A DNA stretch of 64,000 nucleotides from Pseudomaricurvus alkylphenolicus (GCF_011683955.1 NZ_JAAQPI010000003.1:434001-498000), one strand, 5' to 3'. Shown: positions 50,567 to 61,471, counted from the stretch's first letter. Numbers and translations: made by a program. Notes: a model not told the origin generated them from the sequence alone.

Positions 50567-50623
50567 CTATTAGGCGAGTACTGTGTTTTAAAACCAGTAC
50601 TATGTCCTAAAACCAGTACTATG
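50567..50623 (-). promoter_or_regulatory. Direct-repeat operator and promoter of the thiolase operon
   Basis: On the plus strand AAAACCAGTACTATG occurs at 50590-50604 and again at 50609-50623 (19-bp period). AGTACTG at about 50577-50583 forms an inverted partner to the proximal copy. On the minus strand the proximal repeat overlaps the expected -35 (GGTTTT, 17 bases from TAATAG at 50572-50567). Two direct repeats with the near one on the -35 is the usual AraC-activator arrangement. Confidence 0.6.
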
Positions 50624-50680
50624 CGCGTCCCGGTGCCTGATCGGAATGATCAGATGCCACAAGCGAATTGTCGAAAAGAA

Positions 50681-51550
50681 TCAGCCCCTATGTTCCTGTT
50701 GCTCTAGGGCCCACTGGTAGAGCGCCTTCTTCTTCAACCCGGTGATCTCGGCCCCGATCTGACTGGCCTGCTTTACAGAGAGTGATTCCAACAAGATAGT
50801 CATAATGCGTGCCGCTTCGGCATCCAGTGTTTGTTCTGCGGCCTTATCCTGCCCGCGCACCATCACCACCATCTCGCCCTTGCGCTGGTTGGGATCGGCC
50901 GCCACAAAAGCCTGCAGTTCCTCAAGAGTACCACCGCGGATGGTCTCAAAGGTCTTGCTGATCTCCCGCGCCAGCACCGCCTCTCGGGAAGCCCCAAAGG
51001 TGGCACCCATATCCTTGAGGCAATCCTCAATACGATGAGGCGCCTCGTAGAAAATCAGTGTTCGGCTCTCTGCAGCCAATGGTTGCAGTCGATTGAGGCG
51101 CTGGCCGGTCTTGGGGGGCAGAAAACCCTCAAAGGAAAACCGGTCAGAGGGCAGACCAGAAGCACTGAGCGCAGCAATCAGTGCACAGGCGCCCGGTATT
51201 GGTATGACCCTTATCCCCGCCTGTCGGGCGCTGCGCACCAAGCGGTAGCCGGGATCAGAGACCAGAGGTGTGCCTGCGTCCGAAATCAGCGCCAGGTTCT
51301 GGCCCTGTTGCAATCGCTCCACTAAAGACTGCACCTGGCGCTCATCGGAATGATCGTGGTAGGCCACCAGGGGCGTACGAATCTGGAAATGGTCCATCAA
51401 ACGACTACTGTGGCGGGTATCTTCGGCGGCAATCAGGTCTACCGTTTGTAGAACCTCAACCGCTCGCGGTACCATATCGCCCAGATTGCCGATGGGGGTG
51501 GCAACCACGTAGAGTGCGGGTTCGTTCCCCGGAGTGGATGGCTGTGTCAT
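50681..51550 (-). CDS. rsmI: 16S rRNA (cytidine1402-2'-O)-methyltransferase RsmI
   Basis: RsmI methylates the 2'-O of C1402, the same nucleotide that RsmH (present at 24762) modifies at N4. The 289-residue product has YVVATPIGNLGD, EDTRHSSRLMDHF, ISDAGTPLVSDPG, PGACALIAALSASG and EAPHR motifs, all typical. ATG at 51550. It is divergent from lpoA, the standard arrangement in gammaproteobacteria. Confidence 0.96.
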   Translation of the reverse strand: MTQPSTPGNEPALYVVATPIGNLGDMVPRAVEVLQTVDLIAAEDTRHSSRLMDHFQIRTPLVAYHDHSDERQVQSLVERLQQGQNLALISDAGTPLVSDPGYRLVRSARQAGIRVIPIPGACALIAALSASGLPSDRFSFEGFLPPKTGQRLNRLQPLAAESRTLIFYEAPHRIEDCLKDMGATFGASREAVLAREISKTFETIRGGTLEELQAFVAADPNQRKGEMVVMVRGQDKAAEQTLDAEAARIMTILLESLSVKQASQIGAEITGLKKKALYQWALEQQEHRG

Positions 51551-51598
51551 AACAGAAATTCAGTCTTGGCTAATGTAATTGATTTTGGACACCGCGCT

Positions 51599-53488
51599 AT
51601 GGACATCCGCTTACAGATACGACATTGGCGACGGCTGGGGCTGACCGCTCTGGCATTGGCCTTGTTCGGCTGCGGTGGCAGCACGCCCGTCGTAAAGGGC
51701 CCAATAACACCGGAACCCCAGCCCCAACAGGAGCAGGTGGACATTAATGGCCTGCTTAATCGCGCACAGCTGGCCCGTTCACCGGTGCGCGAACAGCTGC
51801 TGCTGGAAGCCGCCAGCCACCTGCATCAGCGCCAGGAAAGCCACTGGGCTCGCAATCTACTGTCATCCGTTGATCCGGCGCTGCTGGACGACTCACGCTT
51901 TGTCCACTACACCTTGCTGTTCAGTGATATCGCTTTGGGCGACGACGCCTACTTCCTGGCCCAGCGCATTCTAACCAACCCGCGCCTGGATCAACAGTGG
52001 CAACTGCTGACAGAGCAGCAGCAAATCACGCTGCGACAGCGTCGCGCCGACCTGTTTATGTTACTGGGTGAAACCAACGCCAGCATCAAGGAGCGCCTGG
52101 CGCTGCAGCCGCTGCTGGATGAAACCACACTGGGGCTGTCCAACCAGGATGTGCTGTGGCGGACACTGATGACCATGCCCCTGCCCGAGCTCCAGTACCG
52201 CGCTGAGCGCAGCAAGCATGCAGAGCTCAAGGGCTGGTACCAGCTGGCACTGATCAGCAAGAATAATCAGTCCAACCTGGAAAAACAGCAGACTCAGGTA
52301 AATCTGTGGCGCCAGCGCTGGCCCGAGCACCCCGCCAGTCAGCGCCTGCCTAAAGATCTGCAACTGCTGCAACAACTGATCGATGAACGACCACAGCAGG
52401 TCGCTTTATTGCTGCCGCAGCAAGGGCGCCTGAGCAAAGCGGGCAAGGCCGTCAGGGACGGTTTTGTCGCCGCCTATTACCAGGCACTGAAAAAGCAGAG
52501 CAGCGTGCCAGAGCTGAAATTCTACGACAGCGCCTCCGGCGATATTCGCCAGACCTATCAACAGGCTGTGGCAGACGGAGCCGACATGATTATCGGCCCC
52601 CTGGACAAGGACCGGGTCACGCAGCTGAGCCAGCTCGACGAGCTTGCGGTACCGACTCTGGCCGTCAACTACGCCAATGCCCAGGCCGGGAGCGGACAAC
52701 AATTAGCGAAGGAACCGCCGCGACAACTGTTTCAATTTGGCCTGTCCGCCGAAGATGAAGCACGCCAGATTGCCCGTCGCGCCTGGGTGGAAGGCCATCG
52801 CTACGCCATGATTCTGACCACCGCCGCCGGCTGGGGAGTTCGCAGCGCCGAGGCATTCCGCGAGGCCTGGGAGGCCCAGGGAGGCACAATCCTGCGCGAA
52901 GACCAGTTCACCGGGCAGGGGGATTTTTCCAAGGTGATCAAATCTGCCATGCATATTGATCAGAGCCAGAAACGGGCTCGGGATCTGCGGGCCATCCTCA
53001 ATAAACCCATGGAATTCGAACCCCGTCGCCGCCAGGACGCGGACATGATCTTTCTGGTGGCCAGACCCAATGAGGCGCGCCAGATCAAGCCGACTCTGGA
53101 TTTCCACTACGCCAGCAAACTGCCGGTTTATGCCACCAGCCATATTTACGGCGGCACTTCTGATCAAAAGATAGACCGTGATCTCAATAATATCCGCTTC
53201 TCCACGCTGCCCTGGTTCTTTGACCGGGACAGCGCTGAAAAACGCAGTATCAATGCAGCAGCCAATCCGGCGCCATCGTACCAGCGCCTGTATGCGCTTG
53301 GAGTGGACAGCTTTCAGCTCTATCCCCGCCTCAAACAACTGCAACAATCAGCCGAGACCCGTCTCTATGGCGTAACAGGTTCACTGAGCATGACCATGGA
53401 CAGGCGCATAGAACGGCAGCAAATCTGGGCTCAGATGCGAAACGGCCGCGCCAGCGCCATGCCAATGGTCGTCAGTAGCCGCCCGTGA
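51599..53488 (+). CDS. lpoA: Penicillin-binding protein activator LpoA
   Basis: LpoA is an outer-membrane lipoprotein that activates the bifunctional synthase PBP1A. The 629-residue product has a signal peptide with lipobox LFGC (Cys25). An N-terminal TPR-like helical region (about 45-260) follows, then a substrate-binding-protein-like C-terminal domain (QVALLLPQQGRLSKAG, VADGADMIIGPLDKD, PVYATSHIYGG). ATG at 51599 is chosen as it gives a normal lipoprotein N-terminus. A TTG at 51566 would add eleven residues. It overlaps yraN at GTGATG. Confidence 0.92.
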   Translation: MDIRLQIRHWRRLGLTALALALFGCGGSTPVVKGPITPEPQPQQEQVDINGLLNRAQLARSPVREQLLLEAASHLHQRQESHWARNLLSSVDPALLDDSRFVHYTLLFSDIALGDDAYFLAQRILTNPRLDQQWQLLTEQQQITLRQRRADLFMLLGETNASIKERLALQPLLDETTLGLSNQDVLWRTLMTMPLPELQYRAERSKHAELKGWYQLALISKNNQSNLEKQQTQVNLWRQRWPEHPASQRLPKDLQLLQQLIDERPQQVALLLPQQGRLSKAGKAVRDGFVAAYYQALKKQSSVPELKFYDSASGDIRQTYQQAVADGADMIIGPLDKDRVTQLSQLDELAVPTLAVNYANAQAGSGQQLAKEPPRQLFQFGLSAEDEARQIARRAWVEGHRYAMILTTAAGWGVRSAEAFREAWEAQGGTILREDQFTGQGDFSKVIKSAMHIDQSQKRARDLRAILNKPMEFEPRRRQDADMIFLVARPNEARQIKPTLDFHYASKLPVYATSHIYGGTSDQKIDRDLNNIRFSTLPWFFDRDSAEKRSINAAANPAPSYQRLYALGVDSFQLYPRLKQLQQSAETRLYGVTGSLSMTMDRRIERQQIWAQMRNGRASAMPMVVSSRP

Positions 53489-53865
53489 TGGATCAGCAAT
53501 CCCTACCGGCTCACCTGTTGGCGGGCCAGGAAAAAGAACGAACTGCGGAACAGTTCCTGCTTGCACGCGGTCTTAAACTGCAACAACGCAACTTTCGCAG
53601 CAAAGTGGGGGAAATCGACCTGATCATGATGGATAACGACACCCTGGTGTTTGTAGAAGTGCGCTACCGCAGCAACCCGAACTTCGGCCACCCCGCCGAA
53701 ACTGTGGACTATCGCAAACAGCGCAAGTTGATCCGTTGTGCTCAATTCTACTTGCAGCAACAATACGGGGATCATCCGCCTCCCTGCCGGTTCGATGTCA
53801 TGGCCGCCAGCGAAGAACAAGGTGAATCCCGATTTGAGTGGATCAAGGATGCCATTGGCGCTTAA
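53488..53865 (+). CDS. yraN: YraN/UPF0102 family nuclease-like protein
   Basis: A 125-residue protein of the UPF0102 family with a restriction-endonuclease-like fold: GEIDLIMMDNDTLVFVEVRYR supplies the D-(D/E)xK-like core. Its cellular role is not well defined. The ATG at 53488 shares bases with the lpoA stop; a GTG at 53485 is an equally possible start. It is in the conserved order lpoA-yraN-diaA-dolP. Confidence 0.92.
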   Translation: MDQQSLPAHLLAGQEKERTAEQFLLARGLKLQQRNFRSKVGEIDLIMMDNDTLVFVEVRYRSNPNFGHPAETVDYRKQRKLIRCAQFYLQQQYGDHPPPCRFDVMAASEEQGESRFEWIKDAIGA

Positions 53866-53921
53866 CATTGATGCCTGAAGCGCCTGCGGCCACCAAAGCA
53901 AACATAACCCGAATTTACTGA

Positions 53922-55150
<1,229 letters not shown>

Positions 55151-55188
55151 GACTTTATCCGGCGGCCACTAGTTTCGGATTCACGACA

Positions 55189-57291
55189 CTAAAGACTGAT
55201 CGCTACATTGGGCTTGGCGCTGCTGTTTAGTGCCAACTGCGGCTGGCACAGAATCAACTGACCCGCCCCTGCACCGGCATCCAGCAGCGAACGCTGGATT
55301 GACACGCTGCGCTGTCTACCCAGTTCCAGCAGCTGTTGATGCTGCTGCTCTGTCAATTTCCAGTCTTTTTCAGGCGCAGATGCCAAACCACTGACCGACA
55401 GCGCATCCGCTGCGGTGAGCTCTGGACAAAAGCTCAGACTGATCTGAGGCTTGGCCGCCAAGAGACTGGCCAGCTGCGACAGGCGTTCGTTGTGGCTGCC
55501 ATCGGAGCGGGTTGAACCGGCCTGAAAATACAGGGGGTCGAACCGCAACTTGGTAGCCGACTTCACCACGGCTCCGGCGATATCCACCAGTCCATAGGGC
55601 GTGTAGTAATTGATTACCGCGGTGGTCAGGGCCTTGCGAGCCACCGTGGCGTAAAGGTCCCGCAGGGAAAAGTCTGGAGCATCCACATTCCCTTTTATAG
55701 GCAACTCCAATTCGATATTGTCATCGCTGTCGCGCAGCAGGTTCAACGCCAAGCCAACAGGAATATCTTCAGCAGCGGATTCCTCTTGCGGTTGTTTCGC
55801 CTCGTTCACAACCGGCTTTTCGGGCGGCGCCTGCAGGTAAAATTTGCTCAGCTTGATGTTGGTTTTGACATCCAAAATATTGTCGGCAACCGCGATTTTG
55901 CTATGTGAAGCGACCTGACCTCGCTCAATCTGGAAGCCACTTGCCTGTTCCACATAGGGCGAAAAGGGCAACACATCCAAGGCTTCGAGTCCTCCTTCCA
56001 GTACCAGATTGAGCTGTTGCTTGAATGGCCACAGCTCTCCCTGCAAGAAGAAGCGTCCCGCTTCATTGATTTGCGTGTCCAGGCTCACCGGCGTCGGCAT
56101 CTCAGCCTGCTCCGAATCCAGAGAACCCACCTGTATGGCAATATTGCCAAGACGCTGCTGTTGCGCAGGCTCCAATCCCTCGTCCAGCCACACCACTTCA
56201 GAAGCACCGCCGATTTGTGCAGATTGCAGCTGCAACCTCAAGGTGCCGGGCTCTTTATCCCCATCCCCAGCCTCCGTTTTCTCGGCAGCGGTCGTGTTCG
56301 ATTGAGTATTGTCCTGCCACAGTGCCAATTGTTGCTGCAATCCTTCAATCGCCTTCAGCGCGGGTAAGGCCTCACTACTATCCCGATGACCGGCTAGCTG
56401 CAGCCGCTGCAGTGTCAGGTTGCCCAATGTCAGGCTTTGCCCCATATTCATGGCAGCGCGATCCAGACTGATCGACTGCAGCTGCCCGGCAAAAGGAAAT
56501 TGCGCCGATAAGTACGCCGTCTCGCTGCGCTCAAGCAGACCGAACCCTGTCAGACCAAAGCTTTGCAACTCCAGTCTGTCTGGTCCCATCTGCAGATCTT
56601 TAAACTGCAACTCCTTGAACTTAAGCAGCCCCTGATCCTGCAATTTATCTGTGACTTCCCAGCCGGAAAGTGCAACGCCGGGGATTTTTAACTGCAGGGG
56701 CGACAGCCCCAGCACCTGCAATCCTTGTTCAAGCTTCAAACCTTCAAAGCCTGCACACAAATGGCTGCGGTCTTTACCACTCTCATTGACTAACGCACAG
56801 AGGGCCCAGTGTTCCAGCTCCAGATTTCGGATCTCCACACGCCATTCGGCCAACGCATTGGAGTCCTCTTGAGGTTGAGGCGGGGTAGTGGAATCGGCTT
56901 GCGCTTGGGGATCAATGCCACCAATTCGTAAACGGCCATCGTGGCGTTGCACATCCAGGTACAGTCCCTTGACACTGAGGCTCTCAATGATCAACTGGCG
57001 TTTCCATAGAGGCGCTATGGCTATATTGACTTTGAGTTCGTCCAGATCCAGTTTGCGCCCCTGCCCATCTCGGGTACTGAGCCCGCCGAGGGTAAAGACA
57101 CCGGCACCGGGCGAGAGGGAAACATGCTCCAATTGCGCCGCAATACCCTGAGATCGAAACCAGTCCAGCAGCAGAAATCGACCCGCGAGCGGAGCCAGCG
57201 ACAACGCCAGCAGAAACACCAGCACCAGACACAGCACTGCCCAACCCTGATATTTGAGAAACCGCTTCAGACGCTGAGAGCGAATCGCCAT
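55189..57291 (-). CDS. AsmA-like DUF748 protein
   Basis: A 700-residue envelope protein with one N-terminal helix (about residues 13-37) and a long periplasmic part of the AsmA/DUF748 type. Seen: LDLDELKVNIAIAPLWKRQLIIESLSVKGLYLDVQR, a Gln/Glu-rich low-complexity stretch, then LRDLYATVARKALTTAVINYYTPYGLVDIAG and LRFDPLYFQAGS, which are conserved in DUF748. AsmA-like proteins are thought to bridge phospholipid transport. It converges on dolP; its own role is not known. Confidence 0.83.
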   Translation of the reverse strand: MAIRSQRLKRFLKYQGWAVLCLVLVFLLALSLAPLAGRFLLLDWFRSQGIAAQLEHVSLSPGAGVFTLGGLSTRDGQGRKLDLDELKVNIAIAPLWKRQLIIESLSVKGLYLDVQRHDGRLRIGGIDPQAQADSTTPPQPQEDSNALAEWRVEIRNLELEHWALCALVNESGKDRSHLCAGFEGLKLEQGLQVLGLSPLQLKIPGVALSGWEVTDKLQDQGLLKFKELQFKDLQMGPDRLELQSFGLTGFGLLERSETAYLSAQFPFAGQLQSISLDRAAMNMGQSLTLGNLTLQRLQLAGHRDSSEALPALKAIEGLQQQLALWQDNTQSNTTAAEKTEAGDGDKEPGTLRLQLQSAQIGGASEVVWLDEGLEPAQQQRLGNIAIQVGSLDSEQAEMPTPVSLDTQINEAGRFFLQGELWPFKQQLNLVLEGGLEALDVLPFSPYVEQASGFQIERGQVASHSKIAVADNILDVKTNIKLSKFYLQAPPEKPVVNEAKQPQEESAAEDIPVGLALNLLRDSDDNIELELPIKGNVDAPDFSLRDLYATVARKALTTAVINYYTPYGLVDIAGAVVKSATKLRFDPLYFQAGSTRSDGSHNERLSQLASLLAAKPQISLSFCPELTAADALSVSGLASAPEKDWKLTEQQHQQLLELGRQRSVSIQRSLLDAGAGAGQLILCQPQLALNSSAKPNVAISL

Positions 57292-57423
57292 ATTGACCTC
57301 TTCCTTGCCTATACCTCTGGCGTGTCACTTTAGGTGATTCCCGTCGATGCGTCCATTTATGAACTAAGCTGAAAGCCACAAACCAACAAACCCTGTTCCC
57401 CCACCTGCAAATGAGGCAGCGCG

Positions 57424-59076
57424 ATGAAAGCATCAGACCTGATGGTGAAATGCCTGGAAGAAGAAGGCATCGAATATATCTTTGGTGTTCCCGGTGAGGA
57501 AAACGCTGACTTTATGATGTCGCTGGAGCAGTCAGAGTCGATTCGTTTTGTATTGACACGGCATGAACAGGGTGCGGCGTTTATGGCTGAGATCTACGGC
57601 CGCCTGACCGGCAACCCCGCCGGCTGCCTTGGCACCCTCGGTCCCGGTGCCACCAATTTGATTACCGGCGTGGCGGACTCCAATATGGACCGCGCGCCCA
57701 TGCTCGTCCTGACCGGGCAGGGGGCATCCACCCGACTGCACAAGGAATCCCACCAGGTGATGGATGTCGTGGATATGTTTAAGCCGGTGACGAAATGGGC
57801 AACCACCGTCTGGCACCCGGAAAACATTCCCGAGATTGTGCGCAAGGCCGTGCGCCTGGCGCGTACCGAAAAGCCGGGCGCCGTGCATATCGAACTGCCG
57901 GAGGATATCGCCAAACTGCCCTGTGACAAATCACCTTTGCCGGTCCGCAAGTTCCGTCGTGCAGTGCCGGCCGACAAAATTATGGACATGGCCTTCGAAC
58001 GGATTGGCGCAGCCAAACGTCCACTGATCATCGCCGGCAACGGCTGTATACGCCGCCGGGCCAGCAAACAATTGCGCATCCTCTGTGAAAAAACCGGTAT
58101 CGGCGTTATCAGCACCTTTATGGCCAAGGGCTGCGTGGACATGGACGCCCCCTATTGCCTCTACACCATTGGCCTGGGCGCCAAAGACATTCCCGCCTGT
58201 GCGGTGGATGCCGCCGACCTGATCATCACCCTGGGCTACGACATGGTGGAATACCATCCCAAGCTCTGGAACGAAGGCCGCTCCAAAGACGTTCTGCACA
58301 TCGACTTCCTGCCGGCGGAGATCGACGAACACTACCACCCCGAGATCGAAGTGGTGGGCGATCTGGCCCATTCACTGTGGATGCTGAACGAGCGGATAGA
58401 TGCCAGCGATGGGCTCAAGTTCGATCTGGAACAGCAAGCTGCGGTCAGACGGGATATGACCGAAGAATTAGAGAGACACGCCAAGGACGATACCGAAAGC
58501 AGTATTCGTCCCCAGAAGGTGCTCTGGGACGCGCGCCAATTGATGGCACCTGAAGACATCCTGTTGTCGGATGTGGGCGCCCACAAAATGTGGATCGCGC
58601 GCCACTATCAATGCCACGAGCCCAACACCTGCCTGATTCCCAACGGCTTTTGTTCGATGGGATTCGCCCTGCCCGGCGCTATCGCCGCCAGTCTGGTTTA
58701 CCCGGACAGGCGTATTCTGGGCATCTGTGGCGACGGGGGTTTTCTGATGAATATGCAGGAAATGGAAACCGCACGCCGGCTTAACTGCAAACTGACCATA
58801 ATGGTGTGGGAAGACGGTGGATACGGATTGATCGGCTGGAAGCAAAACAACGAATTTGGCCGACAGACCGACCTGGCTTTTGGCAACCCCGATTGGGTCG
58901 CCCTGGCTCAGGCTTTTGGCTGGCACGGACACAAGATCGACAGCGCCAAAGAGCTCAGCCCGGCGTTGCGACAAGCCTTGGATGAAGACGGCCCGAGCCT
59001 GTTGGTGCTGCCGATAGATTACCGCGAAAATCTGGAGCTTACGCGCCGCCTGGGTGAAATGACCTGCCCAATTTGA
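57424..59076 (+). CDS. Thiamine-diphosphate enzyme, acetolactate synthase-like
   Basis: A 550-residue TPP enzyme of the acetolactate synthase/AlsS type, which condenses two pyruvate to acetolactate. The TPP-activating Glu48 (RHEQGAAF) and GDG at residues 436-438 begin the TPP/Mg motif. The asparagine end of that motif is Glu-Asp (VWEDGGYG), so the usual NN is missing. There is no adjacent small regulatory subunit gene, as for catabolic AlsS types. Related proteins (sulfoacetaldehyde acetyltransferase, oxalyl-CoA decarboxylase) cannot be excluded. It converges with an Lrp-type gene that is divergent from a decarboxylase. Confidence 0.82.
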   Translation: MKASDLMVKCLEEEGIEYIFGVPGEENADFMMSLEQSESIRFVLTRHEQGAAFMAEIYGRLTGNPAGCLGTLGPGATNLITGVADSNMDRAPMLVLTGQGASTRLHKESHQVMDVVDMFKPVTKWATTVWHPENIPEIVRKAVRLARTEKPGAVHIELPEDIAKLPCDKSPLPVRKFRRAVPADKIMDMAFERIGAAKRPLIIAGNGCIRRRASKQLRILCEKTGIGVISTFMAKGCVDMDAPYCLYTIGLGAKDIPACAVDAADLIITLGYDMVEYHPKLWNEGRSKDVLHIDFLPAEIDEHYHPEIEVVGDLAHSLWMLNERIDASDGLKFDLEQQAAVRRDMTEELERHAKDDTESSIRPQKVLWDARQLMAPEDILLSDVGAHKMWIARHYQCHEPNTCLIPNGFCSMGFALPGAIAASLVYPDRRILGICGDGGFLMNMQEMETARRLNCKLTIMVWEDGGYGLIGWKQNNEFGRQTDLAFGNPDWVALAQAFGWHGHKIDSAKELSPALRQALDEDGPSLLVLPIDYRENLELTRRLGEMTCPI

Positions 59077-59097
59077 AGGGCGGTTTTTTGCTGAATA

Positions 59098-59532
59098 TCA
59101 GCGGGAGAACTTCTGCGACAGCAACACTGAACTGTGGCCACGATTGACCCCTTTAATCTGGGTAATACGATCCATCGCCTGGTCCAGTTCGCGGGTGCTG
59201 TTGGCCCGCAACTCGGCAACCAGATCATATTCCCCACTGATGGAATGGAGCGTTCGAATCTCGTCGATCTTCTCCAATGCCCTTACTACCGGTCCAATCA
59301 TCTTCTGATCGGTGGCGATCAGCATATGTGCACCGATCTGCCGCTCGGTGTAATCCCCGTGTAACCGCACGGTATAACCCTGAATCACCTTTTGCTGCTC
59401 CAGCCGCTGCATATGACTCTGCACCGTCAAACGGCTGGCCCCCAGGGCTCTGGCCAGATCGGCAACACTGACACGGGCATCTTCTGTCAGCAACCGCAGC
59501 AGCTTTTGATCGAATTCGCTGAGATTCTGCAT
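59098..59532 (-). CDS. Lrp/AsnC family transcriptional regulator
   Basis: A 144-residue Lrp-type regulator with an N-terminal winged helix (FDQKLLRLLTEDARVSVADLARALGASRLTVQSHMQRLEQQKVI) and a C-terminal RAM ligand/oligomer domain (HSISGEYDLVAELRANSTRELDQAM). It is divergent from a fold-III amino acid decarboxylase with a 111-base AT-rich gap. This points to amino-acid-dependent control of that gene. Confidence 0.9.
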   Translation of the reverse strand: MQNLSEFDQKLLRLLTEDARVSVADLARALGASRLTVQSHMQRLEQQKVIQGYTVRLHGDYTERQIGAHMLIATDQKMIGPVVRALEKIDEIRTLHSISGEYDLVAELRANSTRELDQAMDRITQIKGVNRGHSSVLLSQKFSR

Positions 59533-59643
59533 AATTGATCACTTTCTATAATTGATTTGCCATTTTATATAATTATGACATCAACTTTATAAAGTATGAA
59601 TATACCAAGTGTATAGCCAACCTCCTAACCTATCGGCAATAAC
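59533..59643. promoter_or_regulatory. AT-rich divergent control region
   Basis: This 111-base gap between the Lrp-type and decarboxylase genes is much more AT-rich than its surroundings. It holds TATAAT at 59568-59573 and several short self-complementary AT blocks. Lrp-family proteins prefer such sites. I cannot assign exact -35 elements. Confidence 0.4.
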
Positions 59644-60783
59644 ATGAACTTCCAAGAGACCATTGTCGTGAATATGCCCGCCAAATCCCCAGAGAACCTG
59701 CAACCCGTCCAGCACCAAGATTACTGCGGACCCGAACTGCACATCAGCACCGACAGTCTGACTCATCAGGTACAAGCTTTTCGCAAGGCGCTGCCCGGCA
59801 TTCGCCCCCACTTTGCCGTCAAAGCCAATCCGGCCCCCGAGCTGTTGGCTCACCTGGACGCCCAAGGTGTGGATTTTGAAATCGCCTCGGAAGGTGAACT
59901 GGCACTGATGCAACAACTGGGCATCTGCGGCAAACGCATCATCTTCAGTAACCCCATCAAAACGCCCCGCAGCATCCAACAGGCCGTTAGTTACGGAATC
60001 GAGTGGTACGCCTTCGATTGCCTGGAAGAACTGCAGAGCCTCCAACAGCATGCCCCCGAAGGCCGCTTTGAACTGCGCATCAGCACTGATGGCAAAGGTG
60101 CCGTCTGGCCCCTGAGCCACAAATTTGGCGCCGGCCCTGACGACGCCGAAGCCATCCTGAAATACGCCGCTGAAAACGGACTGCAAGTCCAGGGCGTCAC
60201 CTTCCATGTGGGGTCACAGTGCCTCGACCCGCAGGCGTGGGTGCGCGCCATCGAGCGCAGCCGGGAACTGCTGTCAAGAATGCAAGAACTCGGACTCAAA
60301 CCCGCTCTACTGAACCTGGGAGGTGGATTCCCGTGCCAAACCTCCGCCCACGTGCCCTCCATCAACGCCATCGGCACCGCCATCCTGTCAGCCCTGGAAA
60401 CATTGCCCCAAGGCCTGGAAATCGTGGCCGAACCAGGTCGTTTCCTGGTGGCTCCCGCCGGCACCATTCGCTGCCAGATCATCAATACCACTCTGCGGCA
60501 GGGACGCCCCTGGGCTTTCCTGGATTGCGGTTACTATAATGGTCTGATCGAAATGACCACCGACTTCGGCTTTACCCCTCGGAGCTCCAGGTGCGGCGAT
60601 CTTTGCGACTGGGTCATCGCAGGGCCAACCTGTGACTCCATCGACCACTTCAGTCCCAATTACCAACTGCCTGCTGACAGCCGTGCTGGCGACCTGATCG
60701 AAATCCCCAATATGGGCGCCTACAGTAACGCCTGCGCCGTCAGTTTTAACGGCTTTCCCGGTCCGAGGCTGATTTTCGACTGA
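59644..60783 (+). CDS. Fold-III PLP ornithine/lysine decarboxylase
   Basis: A 379-residue alanine-racemase-fold decarboxylase that would make putrescine or cadaverine. The PLP lysine is Lys60 (FAVKANP). GGGFPCQT and EPGRFLVAP bind the PLP phosphate. The catalytic Cys330 sits in PTCDSIDHF, the eukaryotic-type ODC signature. An in-frame ATG at residue 11 is an alternative start; neither has a clear ribosome-binding site. Beside an Lrp-type regulator, it fits a regulated amine pathway, perhaps supplying or linked to the polyamine island at 34-45 kb. Confidence 0.9.
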   Translation: MNFQETIVVNMPAKSPENLQPVQHQDYCGPELHISTDSLTHQVQAFRKALPGIRPHFAVKANPAPELLAHLDAQGVDFEIASEGELALMQQLGICGKRIIFSNPIKTPRSIQQAVSYGIEWYAFDCLEELQSLQQHAPEGRFELRISTDGKGAVWPLSHKFGAGPDDAEAILKYAAENGLQVQGVTFHVGSQCLDPQAWVRAIERSRELLSRMQELGLKPALLNLGGGFPCQTSAHVPSINAIGTAILSALETLPQGLEIVAEPGRFLVAPAGTIRCQIINTTLRQGRPWAFLDCGYYNGLIEMTTDFGFTPRSSRCGDLCDWVIAGPTCDSIDHFSPNYQLPADSRAGDLIEIPNMGAYSNACAVSFNGFPGPRLIFD

Positions 60784-60969
60784 TCGACACAACAGCCGCC
60801 CCCTCGACTGCGCGAATTTCCAGAATTGTGCTTATACTTATTCGTGAGAGTACCATTCAAGCGTCGTCAAAGTCGGCGCCAGCTCTTTGGTGGGGGCTCT
60901 TCCAATAGGCTGATCCCACCAGAGCGACAGCGTGGCCGCGACGATTGCATACTGCACTGGAGGTAGGTT

Positions 60970-61458
60970 ATGGGCGTTGCGATCACGCTGGAGAATTATC
61001 TCAACACCAAAGCGGTTGACTACGATATTCTCGAACACAAATACAGTGAAGGCTCTTACAACACCGCGCTCTGCGCCCGCGTCCCGGCTGAACGGCTGGT
61101 CAAGGGGGTTGTGTTTCGTGATGAAGACCTGCACTACACCATGGCGGTACTGCCCGCCAGTCACCGGGTGCTGAGACACACCCTAAACCAAATCATGGAC
61201 CGCCGACTCGAACTCGCCGATGAAGAAGAACTGGAAGACATCTTCTTTGACTGTGAGCGAGGCGCCATACCCTGCCTGGGCCAGGCCTACGGCATCAATG
61301 TCATCTGGGACGACGGTCTCGCACAAGGCAACGAAGTCTGGCTGGAAGCCGGAGATCACGAACACCTGATTCACTTCCGGGGTTCGGACTTCAAGCGCCT
61401 GATGCAAGACTTTATGCACGAACGTATCAGCTGCGATCGCAATACGGCCGCCCGCTGA
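60970..61458 (+). CDS. YbaK/EbsC-type aminoacyl-tRNA deacylase-domain protein
   Basis: A 162-residue protein with the YbaK/prolyl-tRNA editing fold: a short lead, then YDILEHKYSEGSYNTALCARVPAERLVKGVVFRDED, MAVLPASHRVL, CERGAIPCLGQAYG and NEVWLEAGDHEHLIHFRG. It may clear mischarged tRNA, but the specific amino acid is not readable. The start ATG has the strong site GGAGGT. It is followed by a clear bidirectional terminator. Confidence 0.82.
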   Translation: MGVAITLENYLNTKAVDYDILEHKYSEGSYNTALCARVPAERLVKGVVFRDEDLHYTMAVLPASHRVLRHTLNQIMDRRLELADEEELEDIFFDCERGAIPCLGQAYGINVIWDDGLAQGNEVWLEAGDHEHLIHFRGSDFKRLMQDFMHERISCDRNTAAR

Positions 61459-61471
61459 CCAACCTCAAGAT

